Part shown: in pieces, positions 1-11,188 of the stretch
Layout of the letters: the number at the start of each line of letters is the position of its first letter
Numbering within the stretch: position 1 is the first letter of the stretch
Assembly (NCBI GenBank): GCA_030411725.1
Contig: MU839830.1
Span: forward strand, 310,001-374,000
DNA: 64,000 nucleotides
Direction: 5' to 3'
From: Echria macrotheca
Taxonomy: Eukaryota > Ascomycota > Sordariomycetes > Sordariales > Schizotheciaceae
Translations under genes and position numbers: made by a program
The notes under the pieces: generated by a model
Told to the model about the DNA's origin: nothing
Database searches by the model: none
Seen by the model: only the letters and a program-made list of their open reading frames with translations

Positions 1-929
1 ATCGGCAGACCTCGTTTGGGCCTGACTATACGACACTTTCTTTTCTCCACACTTGCCGCACTTGAGCTGGCTGCTGATAGACCTCTCAACCATGGGCACC
101 TGTGCCTTCTTCATGTTGTCCTTCGCGTACGCATCGTCGAGCGCACGCTGCTCCTCCGAAGCCAGCTCCTTGCTCGTCATAACCACCAACTGGTCGACCC
201 GGACGTCACCGTCGAGCACGCGTCGACGCAACTTGGCGTTGTCCTTGCGCTTCAGGGCGGTAAACAGCGCGCGAAGCTTCAAGCGGTAGTCTGCGGTCTC
301 TCCTTTGTAGGCCTTGAAGCAAGCGGCCTCGACCTCCATCGCTCTCTCCAAGACAGCCTCGATCGAGTCGGTGACGCTGAAGGCGAGGGCGTTGTACAGC
401 AGACCAATACTATTGTTTCGCGTATCACTGCCGGTCCGGTTGAGCTCGATCTTGTCGGTTCGGAAGTGGCGCTTCTCGATGTCGCCCTCGTACGGCTTGC
501 TGAAGGATGTCGATGCGGGTGCCGGCGAGGCCACAGCGCGAGGCGCCGGCGAAGACGCCGAGGGTGTTCTTCCTCGGTTCGAGTCTTTGGCAGCGTCGAC
601 GTTCTTCTTCCAGTTGATCACAATCTGGCCGGCGAGCTGGGCGATTTCGCGATTCGGGTTGCTTCGCAGTTTGCCAACCACTACGCCAGCCCTCGTCGAC
701 TAGCAGAGGCGAATCCATTCCGTTAATAAAGCCCCGGACATGCATGTGACGCCATGTGCGCCTTTTCATGTGTTCAGGACGAGATGGAAAGACTCACACG
801 CAGCTGGCTCTCAGTGGGTGCGGCGCCCTTCATAAAGCCGCCCAGGATCCTCAGCGCCTCGGCGGTCGAGTCGTTTTGCATGGCCTTGGTCAGCGCTCTC
901 ACGCGCAGAGTGAGGTCGCGATCGTCCAT
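1..929 (-). CDS. DST1: Transcription elongation factor TFIIS (3' end cut by window edge)
   Basis: TFIIS rescues backtracked RNA polymerase II by stimulating transcript cleavage in the nucleus. Exons read 929-798 and 699-1 (intron 700-797, donor GTGAGT, acceptor CTAG), giving 277 codons without a stop. Residues 1-80 match the N-terminal LW/TND domain (the splice junction rebuilds STRAGVVVGKLRSN), followed by a Ser/Ala/Pro linker, then the polymerase-binding central domain from about residue 125. The zinc ribbon begins with C258-G-K-C261 and the window ends inside the signature QTRSAD, just before the catalytic acidic loop is completed, so roughly the last 25 residues lie outside. The start chosen is the first ATG, giving MDDRDLTLRV. 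Identification is firm; only the C-terminus is unseen. Confidence 0.93.
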
Positions 930-1362
930 TGCGATGGGATGTGGCAGAACCGATCTTTTGTTTGTAAGGGGTAAATCGGGTCTATTGGTGCGAAGATGTT
1001 ATGGCCGAGCCACTGCAAGTTTCGCCGAAGAAGCAAAGCGAAAGCACAGCGAGTGGTTGTGTGAGAGACGTGTTGGTGGGGTTGGAGTTCTGCGCTGAAC
1101 GACGTCAAATGCTGCAAGCGAAGCTCGCTGTTTGCAGCGCTTTCCTCGGCACGCCAAGAAAGTGGCACGTGCATCTATCTGTATTTGACGAGACAACTTT
1201 AAGTCTTTAACAATTCATTAGCTATTCAACGTTACTCAATTCATCAACTCGCAGGCGATTTGCACAACATCCGCCGCCATTGCAGCCAAGCTCCTGTGTA
1301 CACGACAACACTTAAATGATACCCTCTCCTGATCGCTGCCCCATGCCCAGCTCTTAAAATCT
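930..1362. other. Intergenic: TFIIS promoter and MFS transporter 3' flank
   Basis: This stretch separates the 5' end of the TFIIS gene from the stop codon of the MFS gene, both on the minus strand. It must hold the TFIIS promoter and the transporter 3' UTR. I see no convincing ORF, repeat or RNA gene in it. Confidence 0.6.
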
Positions 1363-3493
1363 CTACACCTTCCTTACAGATTTAAATTCAATCAGACATG
1401 ACAAGATGGCGGCCATGGCGCCGAGCGGGATGCCTACCATGAACACCTTTTGCAGCGCTCCGTTGTAGACTTGGAGCAGAATCGGTAACTGGTCCACCGG
1501 TACCAGCTCGCGGAACGATGCCGCTCCCATATCGATCAAGCTCTTGATGTCAACTCCCGGCAGTTTGTTGGCCACTGACGCTCGCAACAACTGATTCTGG
1601 AAGACGCCGTTCCCGACGGTCAAAAAGATGGCTCCTCCCAGCGACTGCGCCGCAACCACAGCCGCTGTGCCAACGGCCATGTCTTCTGGGTCAAGGACCG
1701 TCTGCACTGCGGTGAAGCCCTGCTGGATGGACATCCCAAACCCAGCACTGGCGAGGACCTCGTAACCGATCCATTGCGCCGTTGTGGTTTCCACATCAAG
1801 AAGTGTCAGTATCCCCAGACCAACTGTCCCGATGGCACTCCCGATGACGGCCGGGGGCGTCACGTAACCGACACTGGCCACGAAAATGCCTGCCAGCAGC
1901 GAGAAAAAGGCGTTGACTACAAAATAGGGTATCATGTTGATACCCGAGCCGATGGCACTGTCGCCGTGGATCGCCTGGAACCAGACGGGAAGGAAAAACG
2001 TCAGGTTGATGATGGCGCCATACGTCATGAAGGCCATGCCGCAGGATGCCGCCACGGTCCGCTGGCTCAAAATCCGGGGCGGCATCAACGCTGCCTCTCC
2101 CTTCCAGATTTCCCACGTGATGAATATGGCGCCCACGACGCCCCATCCGGTGAGAAGGCCAATGATTTTCGCGCTCGACCACGGGACTCCTTGGGTTGCG
2201 TACTCGAGAGCGAGGAAGAGCATGATGGTGGCGCCGAGTAGAAGCGCGTTTCCTACCATGTCGAGTTCCAGGACGCGCTCTAGGAACCCACGCTGCGAGT
2301 TCCTGTGCACCTTGGGGTTGAAGTACAGGACCATGGCTGCGACGGTTGTGCCGCCGATCGGAATATTGATGTAGAAGCACCAACGCCATGTCTACATGCT
2401 TAGCCGTTTGTTTCGAATTTGGGAGGTTACTTACCACCAGGTCGGTGAACACGCCACCGAGGAGCGGTCCAACGCTCGCCCCTACACCAAACCTAGATCC
2501 TTCAGCAGTGAGTCGCCAGTCCCGGAGGGCTTGCTCACATCAAGCCAACTACGGCGATAAAGATGGGCCTCCATCGCAGCGGCACGGCTGTAGAGACGAC
2601 GACGAAACTCCCGGTAAGAACCCCAGCGCTCCCGAAACCGGCGATGGCCCTTCCCGCGATGAGGGTCGTGGAGTTCTGAGCAAGGCCACACAACAGCGAG
2701 CCGAGCTCGAAGATGAACATGGCCAGGAGATACGACTTCTTGATGGAGAAGAGCATAAAGACCCGGCCGTAGACCGGTTGAAAGGCGCAAGCCGTGAGAA
2801 GATAGGCCGAGCCATACCAACCGATATCCGGCGTCGACTTAAACTCCTGTGTTATGTATGGAATGGCCTGTCGAGTCAGCTATCTGTCCAAGCACCAGAT
2901 CGGACACCTACTGTCGAGATGATTGTCCGGTCGATCGAGACCAGAAATACCGCGAGCATCAACCCGACGATGAGGCACCAAAGTGGGAACCCCGTCACGA
3001 ACGGATCGTTCTCGTCGGCATTGGCAGGATGTTTCGACCGCACTTGGTCGGGATCTGGTTCCATTCCCATTTGGAAGAGAGAGGCGCGCTTTATCTGCCG
3101 CGTAGATGGGCGTGGTTTGAGGCCTGGCATTTCTGGATGATTGCGGTCTTCCAGAGGAGCGGTCGATTCTGTGTCGAGGCTCTCATTGGGATCCAGCAGT
3201 GGCGTTGCTGAAGACTTGTGCCGTATGGGAGCACGAAAAACCTTTTCCTTCATGGAGCGACGGTATCTCTCGTTGCGGCAGACAGCATGTCTACACGGCT
3301 GGATACGGTCGGCCGGCTCTACGAGGTCGGGGGTCGTGGGAATGGGTTTGACGGACATGGCGATCGCGTTCTCGATGATGGCGGACTCGATGGAGCTGCA
3401 GTCGGTGTCGGCAGCTGTGCTGAAACGAGACAATCCCAGATCGGCGTATCCAATGTCGTCGTCGTCCGGATTACCAGAGGTGTCTGCGGTCAT
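1363..3493 (-). CDS. MFS drug/toxin exporter, DHA2 (14-TM) type
   Basis: A plasma-membrane or vesicle drug:H+ antiporter of the major facilitator superfamily. Exons are 3493-2912, 2867-2539, 2492-2435 and 2391-1363 (introns of 44, 46 and 43 bp), totalling 665 aa. A long hydrophilic N-terminus (about 165 residues) precedes the first membrane helix. The first helix carries the DHA-type motif IDRTIISTAIP; further on are GRAIAGFGSAG and a motif-C-like GVGASVGPLLGG, typical of exporters. The C-terminal half is a run of hydrophobic helices ending in a short cytoplasmic tail. It is divergent from the P450 at 4353 with an 859 bp shared upstream region, which suggests co-regulated detoxification or metabolite export. 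The substrate cannot be told from sequence. Confidence 0.9.
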
Positions 3494-4352
3494 GTCGAGG
3501 CCTTCTCATCCTCATTGACGACCGAACGATGAGCACAATGGGGGATTGGCTGTGCTCGAGTGTTCGATGATTCCCCTCCGAAGCACGCGAATCAGTGTCT
3601 CTCGGTCTACTCATCTTGACCGATTATCTCACAGGAGGCTAGAAGGTAGTCTACACGCGGACCTGACTGTGGCACCAGATCAAATATAGTCTCACACCTA
3701 TCATCCCGCGTCCATCGAACATGGACATTTCCTCCGCAAATGCATTCCCGGCAGAACTTTGCTATTTCGGAACACTTGCTGCTTGCTTGCTTCCTAAATC
3801 TGCAGCCCCCCTTGGGAACATGATGTGGAGGGCAAATAAAGGAGATACACTTCTTCCTAATGCAGACAAGAGCGCCACGGACGGCACCGGCGGTTTCGAA
3901 GTCATTTTTGGCTCCTGGGCTCTGCGCAATGTTCCGGAGCACCATGCTATTCCTGCTGTCAGCTACTTCCGTGACGGGCATCAAGCCTGTACGCGGGCTG
4001 CATGACACCCGAGGAATACGATGTCCGGAGGACAGTATCGAGAACACAGTAGGTCGGCTACATCGATCATGGCTGGCATTGAGTCATCGAGTCTTGTTCC
4101 AAGCCCTTGGGAGCCTTCGGTCATCCACCGCTTTCCGGCTGGCTTTGGCAAAAAATCAGAAGCGCGTCGTGGTCTGTTTGCCACGGTTGACGACGCATCA
4201 AGTCAAGGCCGCAGTGACGAATCCTCTACTGACAGCCGGCCATGCTTGACTTGTTTGGGCCCGCGACGCCGTCTGCTCAGGTACAAAGCGGCCGTCTGTC
4301 TCGAACTATTGTCAGCGGACGCCCCATCTGACTTCCTGTCAAGCTGTCACTA
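3494..4352. promoter_or_regulatory. Divergent upstream region between MFS transporter and P450
   Basis: An 859 bp region between the start codons of the divergent transporter and P450 genes, so it must contain both promoters. Short overlapping ORFs on both strands look like chance frames. I did not recognise a specific operator or TATA box. Confidence 0.5.
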
Positions 4353-6002
4353 ATGGCGGCCCGAATTACTCTCCCGCCTGTGGCGGCAGCTACGGTCGTT
4401 GGCGCGGCAGCTTGGGCTTACCAGCTTCAGCAGCCCATGACTGACACCGTCATGATTGCGTTAGCACTTGCCGTTCCGTTTTACGTCTTCGTGTGGCTGA
4501 GTTGGCTCTATCCACTTTACTTTTCTCCCCTCCGACATGTTCCCACGGTACCGGGGTTTCCGCTATGGGGACAGTTCTTCACCATCATCACGGAGGAATG
4601 CGGAGTGCCTCAGCGTCGATGGCACAAAGAACATGGTTCCATCATCCGGTACTTCTTCCCCTTTGGCTCCGAGAGACTGTCCATCGCCGATGATGAGGCC
4701 CTCAAGCAGATGACGCTCAAGAATCCCTACAACTACCCCAAACCCGTCCGAGCCAAGCTCTGGATGGTGCGCATTCTGGGCGAGGGCGTCCTCCTGGCCG
4801 AAGGCTGGGAGCATATCCGGCAGCGAAAAGCCCTCGCCGCCGGCTTTTCCACCCAAGCCATCCGCGCCCTGATGCCCATCTTCTGGGAGAAGTCGATGTT
4901 GATGGCCCAGCTGTGGAGGGACGAGATGGCGGCGGCCAAGGTGACGACAAAGTCGTTCGAGGTGCTCGACTGGCTCAACCGGTGTACCCTGGATATCATC
5001 GGCAAAGCCGGTTTCGGGTACGAGTTCAACTCACTAAAAGACCCGGAAGTGCCGATCCGCCAGGCGTACCGACTCGTCTTCGACTTCGGGCTGATGTCGC
5101 GCCTGCTCCACGGCCTGCAGGCTTTTATTCCCGCGTCGAAGCTCATCCCGGCCAAGATGAACCGCGACATGGAGACTGCACGGAAGATCATCCTGAGCAA
5201 GGCGAACCGGATCATCTGCGAGAAGCTCGCGGACGCGCAGAACAACGTCAACAAGAAGGATATTCTTGCGCTGATCGCCAGGGAGAACAAGGAGGTGAAA
5301 GCCGCCGGCGAGCGCGGACTGAGCTCGACGACGATGCGCGACCAGATCATGACTTTCCTCGGGGCGGGGCACGATACCACGGCCACGGGCGTGGCGTGGA
5401 CTATTCATCTGCTCTCGACGCACCCGGAAATCCAGCTGCGGCTGCGGGATGAGATCAGGGAGCACATACCGTTCTTGTTTACCGGGGATCATCAGGATCA
5501 GGTCAGCAGCAGCCTGGTGGATCCGCAGAGGCTGGCCGCCGCGTTGGACCCGGACAAGCTGCCGTACCTAGACAACGTGTGCCGCGAGTCGCTGCGGTAC
5601 ATCCCGCCCATCCCCATGACGGTGCGCCAGTCGATCAAGGACGACGTGCTGGGCGGGTACCGCGTGCCCGGGGGCACCGTGATCTACGTGCTGGCGAACA
5701 CGATCAACAGGCTGCCGGCGTTCTGGGGCGACACGGCCGACGAGTTTGATCCGGACCGCTGGGACGCGCTGCCGGCCGGCGTGGTGCCGAATGCGTTCAT
5801 GACGTTCCTGCACGGGCCGAGGGGGTGTATCGGGCGCAAGTTTGCCGAGACCGAGATGAAGATCTTGTTGTGTTGTCTGCTGGCCGTGTTTGAGTTTGCG
5901 AGGGACTATGACACGCCTGATCCCGAGGAGTGGAAGATGTGGCGGCTTGTGTTGAGGCCGAAGGATGGGGTTACGGTGCGGGTGAGGTTGGCTGGGCGGT
6001 AG
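4353..6002 (+). CDS. Cytochrome P450 monooxygenase, intronless
   Basis: A microsomal haem-thiolate monooxygenase of 549 aa. An N-terminal membrane anchor lies at about residues 32-55, followed by a proline-rich hinge (HVPTVPGFPLWG). The I-helix oxygen-binding motif AGHDTT is at 338-343, the K-helix ExxR is E412-S-L-R415, the PERF-like motif is FDPDRW near 467, and the haem loop FLHGPRGCIG has the axial cysteine at C492. All the residues needed for catalysis are present. The ATG at 4353 gives the anchor directly, and no splice signal is needed. The CYP family and substrate cannot be assigned without a database. The divergent MFS gene is a plausible functional partner. Confidence 0.95.
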   Translation: MAARITLPPVAAATVVGAAAWAYQLQQPMTDTVMIALALAVPFYVFVWLSWLYPLYFSPLRHVPTVPGFPLWGQFFTIITEECGVPQRRWHKEHGSIIRYFFPFGSERLSIADDEALKQMTLKNPYNYPKPVRAKLWMVRILGEGVLLAEGWEHIRQRKALAAGFSTQAIRALMPIFWEKSMLMAQLWRDEMAAAKVTTKSFEVLDWLNRCTLDIIGKAGFGYEFNSLKDPEVPIRQAYRLVFDFGLMSRLLHGLQAFIPASKLIPAKMNRDMETARKIILSKANRIICEKLADAQNNVNKKDILALIARENKEVKAAGERGLSSTTMRDQIMTFLGAGHDTTATGVAWTIHLLSTHPEIQLRLRDEIREHIPFLFTGDHQDQVSSSLVDPQRLAAALDPDKLPYLDNVCRESLRYIPPIPMTVRQSIKDDVLGGYRVPGGTVIYVLANTINRLPAFWGDTADEFDPDRWDALPAGVVPNAFMTFLHGPRGCIGRKFAETEMKILLCCLLAVFEFARDYDTPDPEEWKMWRLVLRPKDGVTVRVRLAGR

Positions 6003-7276
6003 TTGTTGTCATGTGGCGTAGGGGGCGTTTTGGTGGCATAGGAGGCAGGTATTGTACATATGGAGTTTGGGGTAGACTATATGGTGACTGAATGGTGATG
6101 TTGGATGGGCTGGGATACCAGGTACCTGGGCGGAAGACTGGATGTGATGTTCCAGTGTGTATCTTATTTGAAGAAGTTGGATAGAGACCATGGTTGGCTG
6201 TGTGGATATTTGGAGGGCTCAGGGGTTATTGAAGGCATGCTCGTTCAGCCGAGGGAAACTAGAACTAATAGACGGCGACGTTTTTGTGAGGATTCATGAA
6301 GCCTGCCGGGCAGTGCGTTACCACTCAGTGCTGCTGGTGGACGCCAGACTCATGTCCCTGTGTTACATGCCTTCGCTGTCTTGCGGGCGAATGGTGAGGC
6401 TATTCAGAGCCAACCAAGTCGATGCAGTATAGGTAATGGTAGATAGGTACCTAGGTAGATAGATGATGCAGATCAGCCAACCTGACCACTCAGATCTTAC
6501 CCTACCTGAACTAATACACATACAGACAACACGATTCCCGTCCGAGAATTCAGTTTTGTACATTATGAAGGCAGGAATGGGTGACTGGGGCTGGATGAAG
6601 CCAAACCTCCCCCCTTCCCCCCTCCCCCGAAGAATAAAGAGGTCTGGACACCTATAATTGACATGCGAGCACGGCCAATACGAATAACTCCCTGGGTAGA
6701 TATATAACGCGTATGTAAGGTATCATACGAATCATGAGAGTTAGGTAGGTAGGTAGGTAGGTAGGTAGGTAGGTAGGTAGGTAGGTAGGTAGGTAGGTAG
6801 GTAGGTAGGTAGGTACCTAGGTAGGTAGGTAGGTAGGTACCTAGGTAGTGTAAATCTCAGAAAGAGGGGTTGGGAGGTCTCTCTCAATGTCTCTTGAAGA
6901 TATTTCCCCCAGTTATCCTGGACTCCCCAACCACCACCCCCATAAGACTAATAAGACTATCTATGAGAGTGCTCGGAACAAGACATGCCTCGTATTCAAA
7001 TCGTAGTTCGGTACCAGAATGTCAGCATCGTCCGACTTTCAGATGGTTATCCACCCTAGGATTGGAACAGGTCGTCCAAATACTGACGCTCGCCTCTATT
7101 CCTATGCTTATCAAGTCATACCATTCACACAGCTACAGTTCATCATGCATTCAATTCATAGTGGAAGAGCGAAAAAATACACGCGGGAATGCTCCGCAAC
7201 ATCTACTCGGTAGAATCTGTCTAGCATTTCAGGAACCCATCATGCTCTTCCACCGCCCAAGTCTACACCGCCGAAA
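6003..7276. other. Intergenic region downstream of P450 and of ALA1
   Basis: A convergent intergenic region of about 1.3 kb between the P450 stop and the AlaRS stop. It holds 3' UTRs and a long GTAG microsatellite (see 6742-6848). No ORF here resembles a gene. Confidence 0.6.
6742..6848. repeat. (GTAG)n microsatellite with GTACCTAG interruptions
   Basis: About 25 copies of the tetranucleotide GTAG run almost perfectly. The array is interrupted twice by GTACCTAG, which makes short palindromes (GGTACC and CCTAGG). It lies in the convergent 3' region, so it is probably neutral and polymorphic. Confidence 0.95.
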
Positions 7277-10200
7277 TCAGAGACCCAACTCCTTCATCTT
7301 CTCAACCAGCCACTCCTCGGCCTTGGCCACAGCCTCTTCCAGCTTCTCAGGCTCCGAGCCCGCACCCTGTCGGCTCGGCTCCTTGCCGCCCGTCTTGCCG
7401 CCAATCACCTCCGTCACAGCAGCGGTCCATTTCTCAGCAGTAACACCCTTGGAAGAGAGATGCTGCATCCTGTCAGTAAGATTCTTGACACGGATAAAAA
7501 AAACTTACTGTGCCAACGTAAACACCATGCATCACTGCATCATCCTTGCTGCCCGCAAACACGTAGACGGTCCGCTCCTTATCTTTGGTCTTGTAATGCG
7601 CAATGACATCCGAGATGGCCTTGGCATTGGCAGAGATGGGAAGATGGCCAACAAAGAACTTCTTGTCCTTGCTCTCTTCCTTCTTGAAGTGGTCCGCGAC
7701 CGTGTCCAGAGCAGTCTTGCTCTCGGCCTTCTGTCGCTTCTTTTGCTCGTCGTTCACCTCCTTTTGAATCTTGGCAAACTTCGCACGGAGTTCCTAGTCA
7801 AGTCAATACCATATCCCAAGAAATGATAGCCCGAAAACAAACCTCTTTGGTAAGGGCCGAGATGGTCAAGCCGTCAAGCTCGACCGACGCAGCCTTGATC
7901 TCGGCCGTCTTCTCTGGGCCAAACTCCAGCGCATTGATATGGTCAAGACGCTGTGAGAAAACTTGAGCATCCCGTTGAGCCTGGTGGGCACCATCACCAG
8001 TGAAGGCAACAATGCGGCGAATACCCTTGGCGATGCCGCTCTCCTCGACAATGATCAAGTCCTTGATGAGACCAGTCTGGTCGACGTGGGTACCGCCGCA
8101 GAACTCCACGCTGACCTTGCGCCACTCAGGATTCTTGGGCGTCTTAAGAAGCTCATCGACATCCACGCCAATGGAGACAACTCGTACTGGGTTGGGGTAC
8201 GTCTCTCCAAAGACAGCTCTCACGCCCTCAATCTCGCGGGCAAGATCCAGGTCAACGTCCTTGTAATACGTCTTCAGGTTCTTCCGGATGTCTTCGTTGG
8301 CCATATCCTCAATCTTCTTGATTTCGGCCAGCGAGACCTGGGTCTTGTGGCTGAAATCGAACCGCAGCTTGTCTTGGTCGACCAGCGAGCCCTTCTGATG
8401 CACTTCATTCCCGAGGACCTCGCGCAACGCGTGGTTGAGAATGTGCGTGCCGGTATGATTGTTGCGAATGGGCTGCCGCCTCAGCTCATCGTACTCGCAA
8501 ATGACTTCATCCCCTTGGGTGAGCTCTCCATACTCGAGGTAGCCATTGTGGAGAATATAGCCACCAAACTCCTGGACATCCAGCACCTTGAACTCGGCAA
8601 TGCCATCGATAATAATCCGACCCGTGTCGGCGACCTGGCCACCCGATTCGGCGTAGAAGTTGGTCTTGTCCAGAATTAGGCCAAGAGGAGTCTTGGGCGG
8701 AAGCTCCTTGCTGGTCTTGCAGAACTCATTACCCGTGAAGATGAGCTGCACCTTGCCTTTGCAGTCACCCTTGGCGTACTTGGGCTCTGAGTCAGGGCGC
8801 GGGACCTTGATGTCGTTCTCGAGCTCGGCGATTTGATGGACGTTGAGCTTGGGGAATGTTTGCACCGCCTCCTTGACGGCTTTGCTGGCCTCTCTGGCCT
8901 TCTCTCTGGCAACCGAAACCTCAGCCTCATCGATAGTCAGGCCACGTTCCTCGGCCATGAGCTTGGTGAGATCCTCGGGGAATCCGAATGTGTCGTAGAG
9001 ACGCCAGACGTCAGCACCCGAGAGCTTGCTCTCGCCACCCTTAATGGCAAGCGCGGCATACTTCTCAAACTGCTTCTCGCCACGGTCCAGAGTGATGGCG
9101 AAAGCGACCTCCTCCTCGTCCAAGATCTCCTTGATGTCCTCTTGCTTCTTCTTCAGCTCCGGGAACTGTCCACCCATCTGCTCGACCAAAGCAGGGAGGA
9201 TCTTGGAGAAGAAAGAGCCAATCTCAGCCTTGAAATACTTGCGGGCATAGCGAACACCTCGGCGAAGGACTCGGCGAACAACATAGCCACGGCCAATATT
9301 GTTGGGAGCCGCTCCATCGGCGATGGCGAATGAAAGCAGGCGCATGTGATCGGCGACGACACGATAAGCAGTGTCAATGCCATCGACGTCATCCTTGCCG
9401 TACTTATCAGTATAAGGCCGGGCGCCCGTGACCTCCTGGATCTTCTCAAACAGCGGCGTGAAGATATCCGTGGCGTAATTGGAGCTCTTGTTCTGGAGGG
9501 CGCTGACAAGACGCTCAAAGCCCATACCGGTATCGACGTGCTTGGCAGGCAGGGACTTGAGGGACTTATCCTTCTGGCGATCGAATTGGATGAAGACATT
9601 ATTCCACACTTCCACAACCAGGGGGTCGTCCTGGTTGACGAGATGAGAGGCATTGCGTCCCCCAACTTTGTCGTAGTGAATTTCGCTGCAGGGACCACAA
9701 GGGCCCTGATCACCCATCTCCCAGAAGTTGTCTTTCATGTTTCCGGGAATGATGTGGTCCTCGGGGACGCCAACTTCAAGCCACAGCTGCTTAGCCTCGA
9801 GATCCGGCTCGAGGTTCATATCGGGGTTGCCCTCAAAGTAGGTGACATAGAGCCGGTTGGGGTCAAGCCCGTAGACCTTGGTGAGAAGCTCCCAACTCCA
9901 CTCAATAGCCTCCTTTCTGCTCGGCGGTTAGTACATCTCTGCGAGAGTTGTCACATGTGAGAGTGGTTGGGCACGCATACTTGAAATAGTCACCGAATGA
10001 CCAATTCCCCAACATTTCAAAGAATGTCTGCACACTGTCAGCCAGCACAAACCGTTACCGAGAGCACATAACTTACGTGGTGATAGGAGTCCTTTCCGAC
10101 ATCGTCCAAGTCCTAGAACAAACATCAGCACACTTCCAAATCGTCGCGTGACTCGGGGTCGCACATTGTGCTTGCCACCCGCACGGATGCACTGCGAGAT

Positions 10201-10948
10201 GGTTAGCTCCAGGTTCTGCCACAACACCAACCAGACCAACCTTTTGCGTGTCGACAGCACGCTTGAGTTGAGCAAAGTCCTCAGTCTTTCCAATGGTTCC
10301 CAGGAAGATGGGCTTGAATTCTGAAAGAGTGTCAAAAAGGGGTTCACAAGGGTTAGGGTCAGTTACTCACGGTTCATGCCCGCATTGGTGAAGAGCAAGG
10401 TGGGGTCATTGTGAGGAACAACTGACGACGACGGCACTGCGACCGGGAGAAATAATTGTTAGTGATTATTCCAGAAGTAAGAAAGAAATAGATGTAATCC
10501 TAATTCAGATCTGAAGCCCTCAAAAAAGGCTGGACGATGCGGGCCGGTACACCTGCAACGAGGGGCATGGCGGGGCAAACTCACCAACAGTATGGCCTCG
10601 CTCGGCGAAATAGTCAAGGAAGGTCTGGCGGACCTTGGGCCCGGTCCAGTCGATCTGGTCGGCCATGGCGCGGTGGAGCGGGGATAGTGAAGTCGACGAG
10701 AAGAACCGAAATCCGCTTATTTTTGGTGTTGCAGATGCAGGGTTGAAGAAAGAAGCCAGAAGCAGAGAGGTGGTCGTTGTGGTGGATGCTCGAACTTTCT
10801 CGAGCGCTGAAGGCGGGACTGGTCGACTTTTGGTCGGGAGGTGGAACGGTCGCGAGGCGGAATGACTCAAAAGGTCAAAAGCTGGGGAGCTCCTGAACCG
10901 GCAGGACCAGCTCGACAAGCACCACCTTCCAGCCAACGCCTGCTTCAT
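7277..10948 (-). CDS. ALA1: Alanyl-tRNA synthetase, cytosolic with upstream in-frame mitochondrial presequence
   Basis: This class II synthetase charges tRNA-Ala. From the ATG at 10666 the exons are 10666-10585, 10436-10371, 10320-10241, 10191-10165, 10112-10077, 10027-9981, 9916-7843, 7793-7509 and 7462-7277, giving 960 aa, the usual eukaryotic AlaRS length. The catalytic core includes TNAGMNQFKP and the motif-2 region. The editing domain carries H600-TGT-H604 and C719-GGT-H723, the zinc-binding HxxxH and CxxxH pair. The C-terminal C-Ala domain ends at 7277. An in-frame ATG at 10948 adds 94 residues rich in Arg, Ser and Leu with almost no acidic residues, ending in a GFRFFSS motif like a matrix-protease site. 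I infer that one gene makes both cytosolic and mitochondrial forms. The coordinates given include the extension. Confidence 0.95.
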
Positions 10949-11188
10949 CCGATCGAGCCAGCTGCCACCGTCGACCTACGCTCCCATTCGAAACGGGTTT
11001 CTTCGAATTGTTTGCTTCAATTCCCGGTGAGAGGCAATCCGTCCGTCTCTCCGCGGCGCAACCCGTATCCAGATACCGTTTTTCTTTGAAGCAACTTTTT
11101 TTTACAGCGAAGCTATCCGCCCGCTTCAGGGTTAGATAACGCTATAAGCGGGGATACCCCGAGCGAGCCGCTCGCATAACCAAATAAA
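10949..11188. promoter_or_regulatory. Divergent promoter between ALA1 and the 11189 gene
   Basis: Only 240 bp separate the upstream ALA1 ATG (10948) from the ATG at 11189. The region contains a T-run near 11095-11104 but no clear TATA box. If the upstream ALA1 ATG is used, the minus-strand transcript must start inside this interval. Confidence 0.5.
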
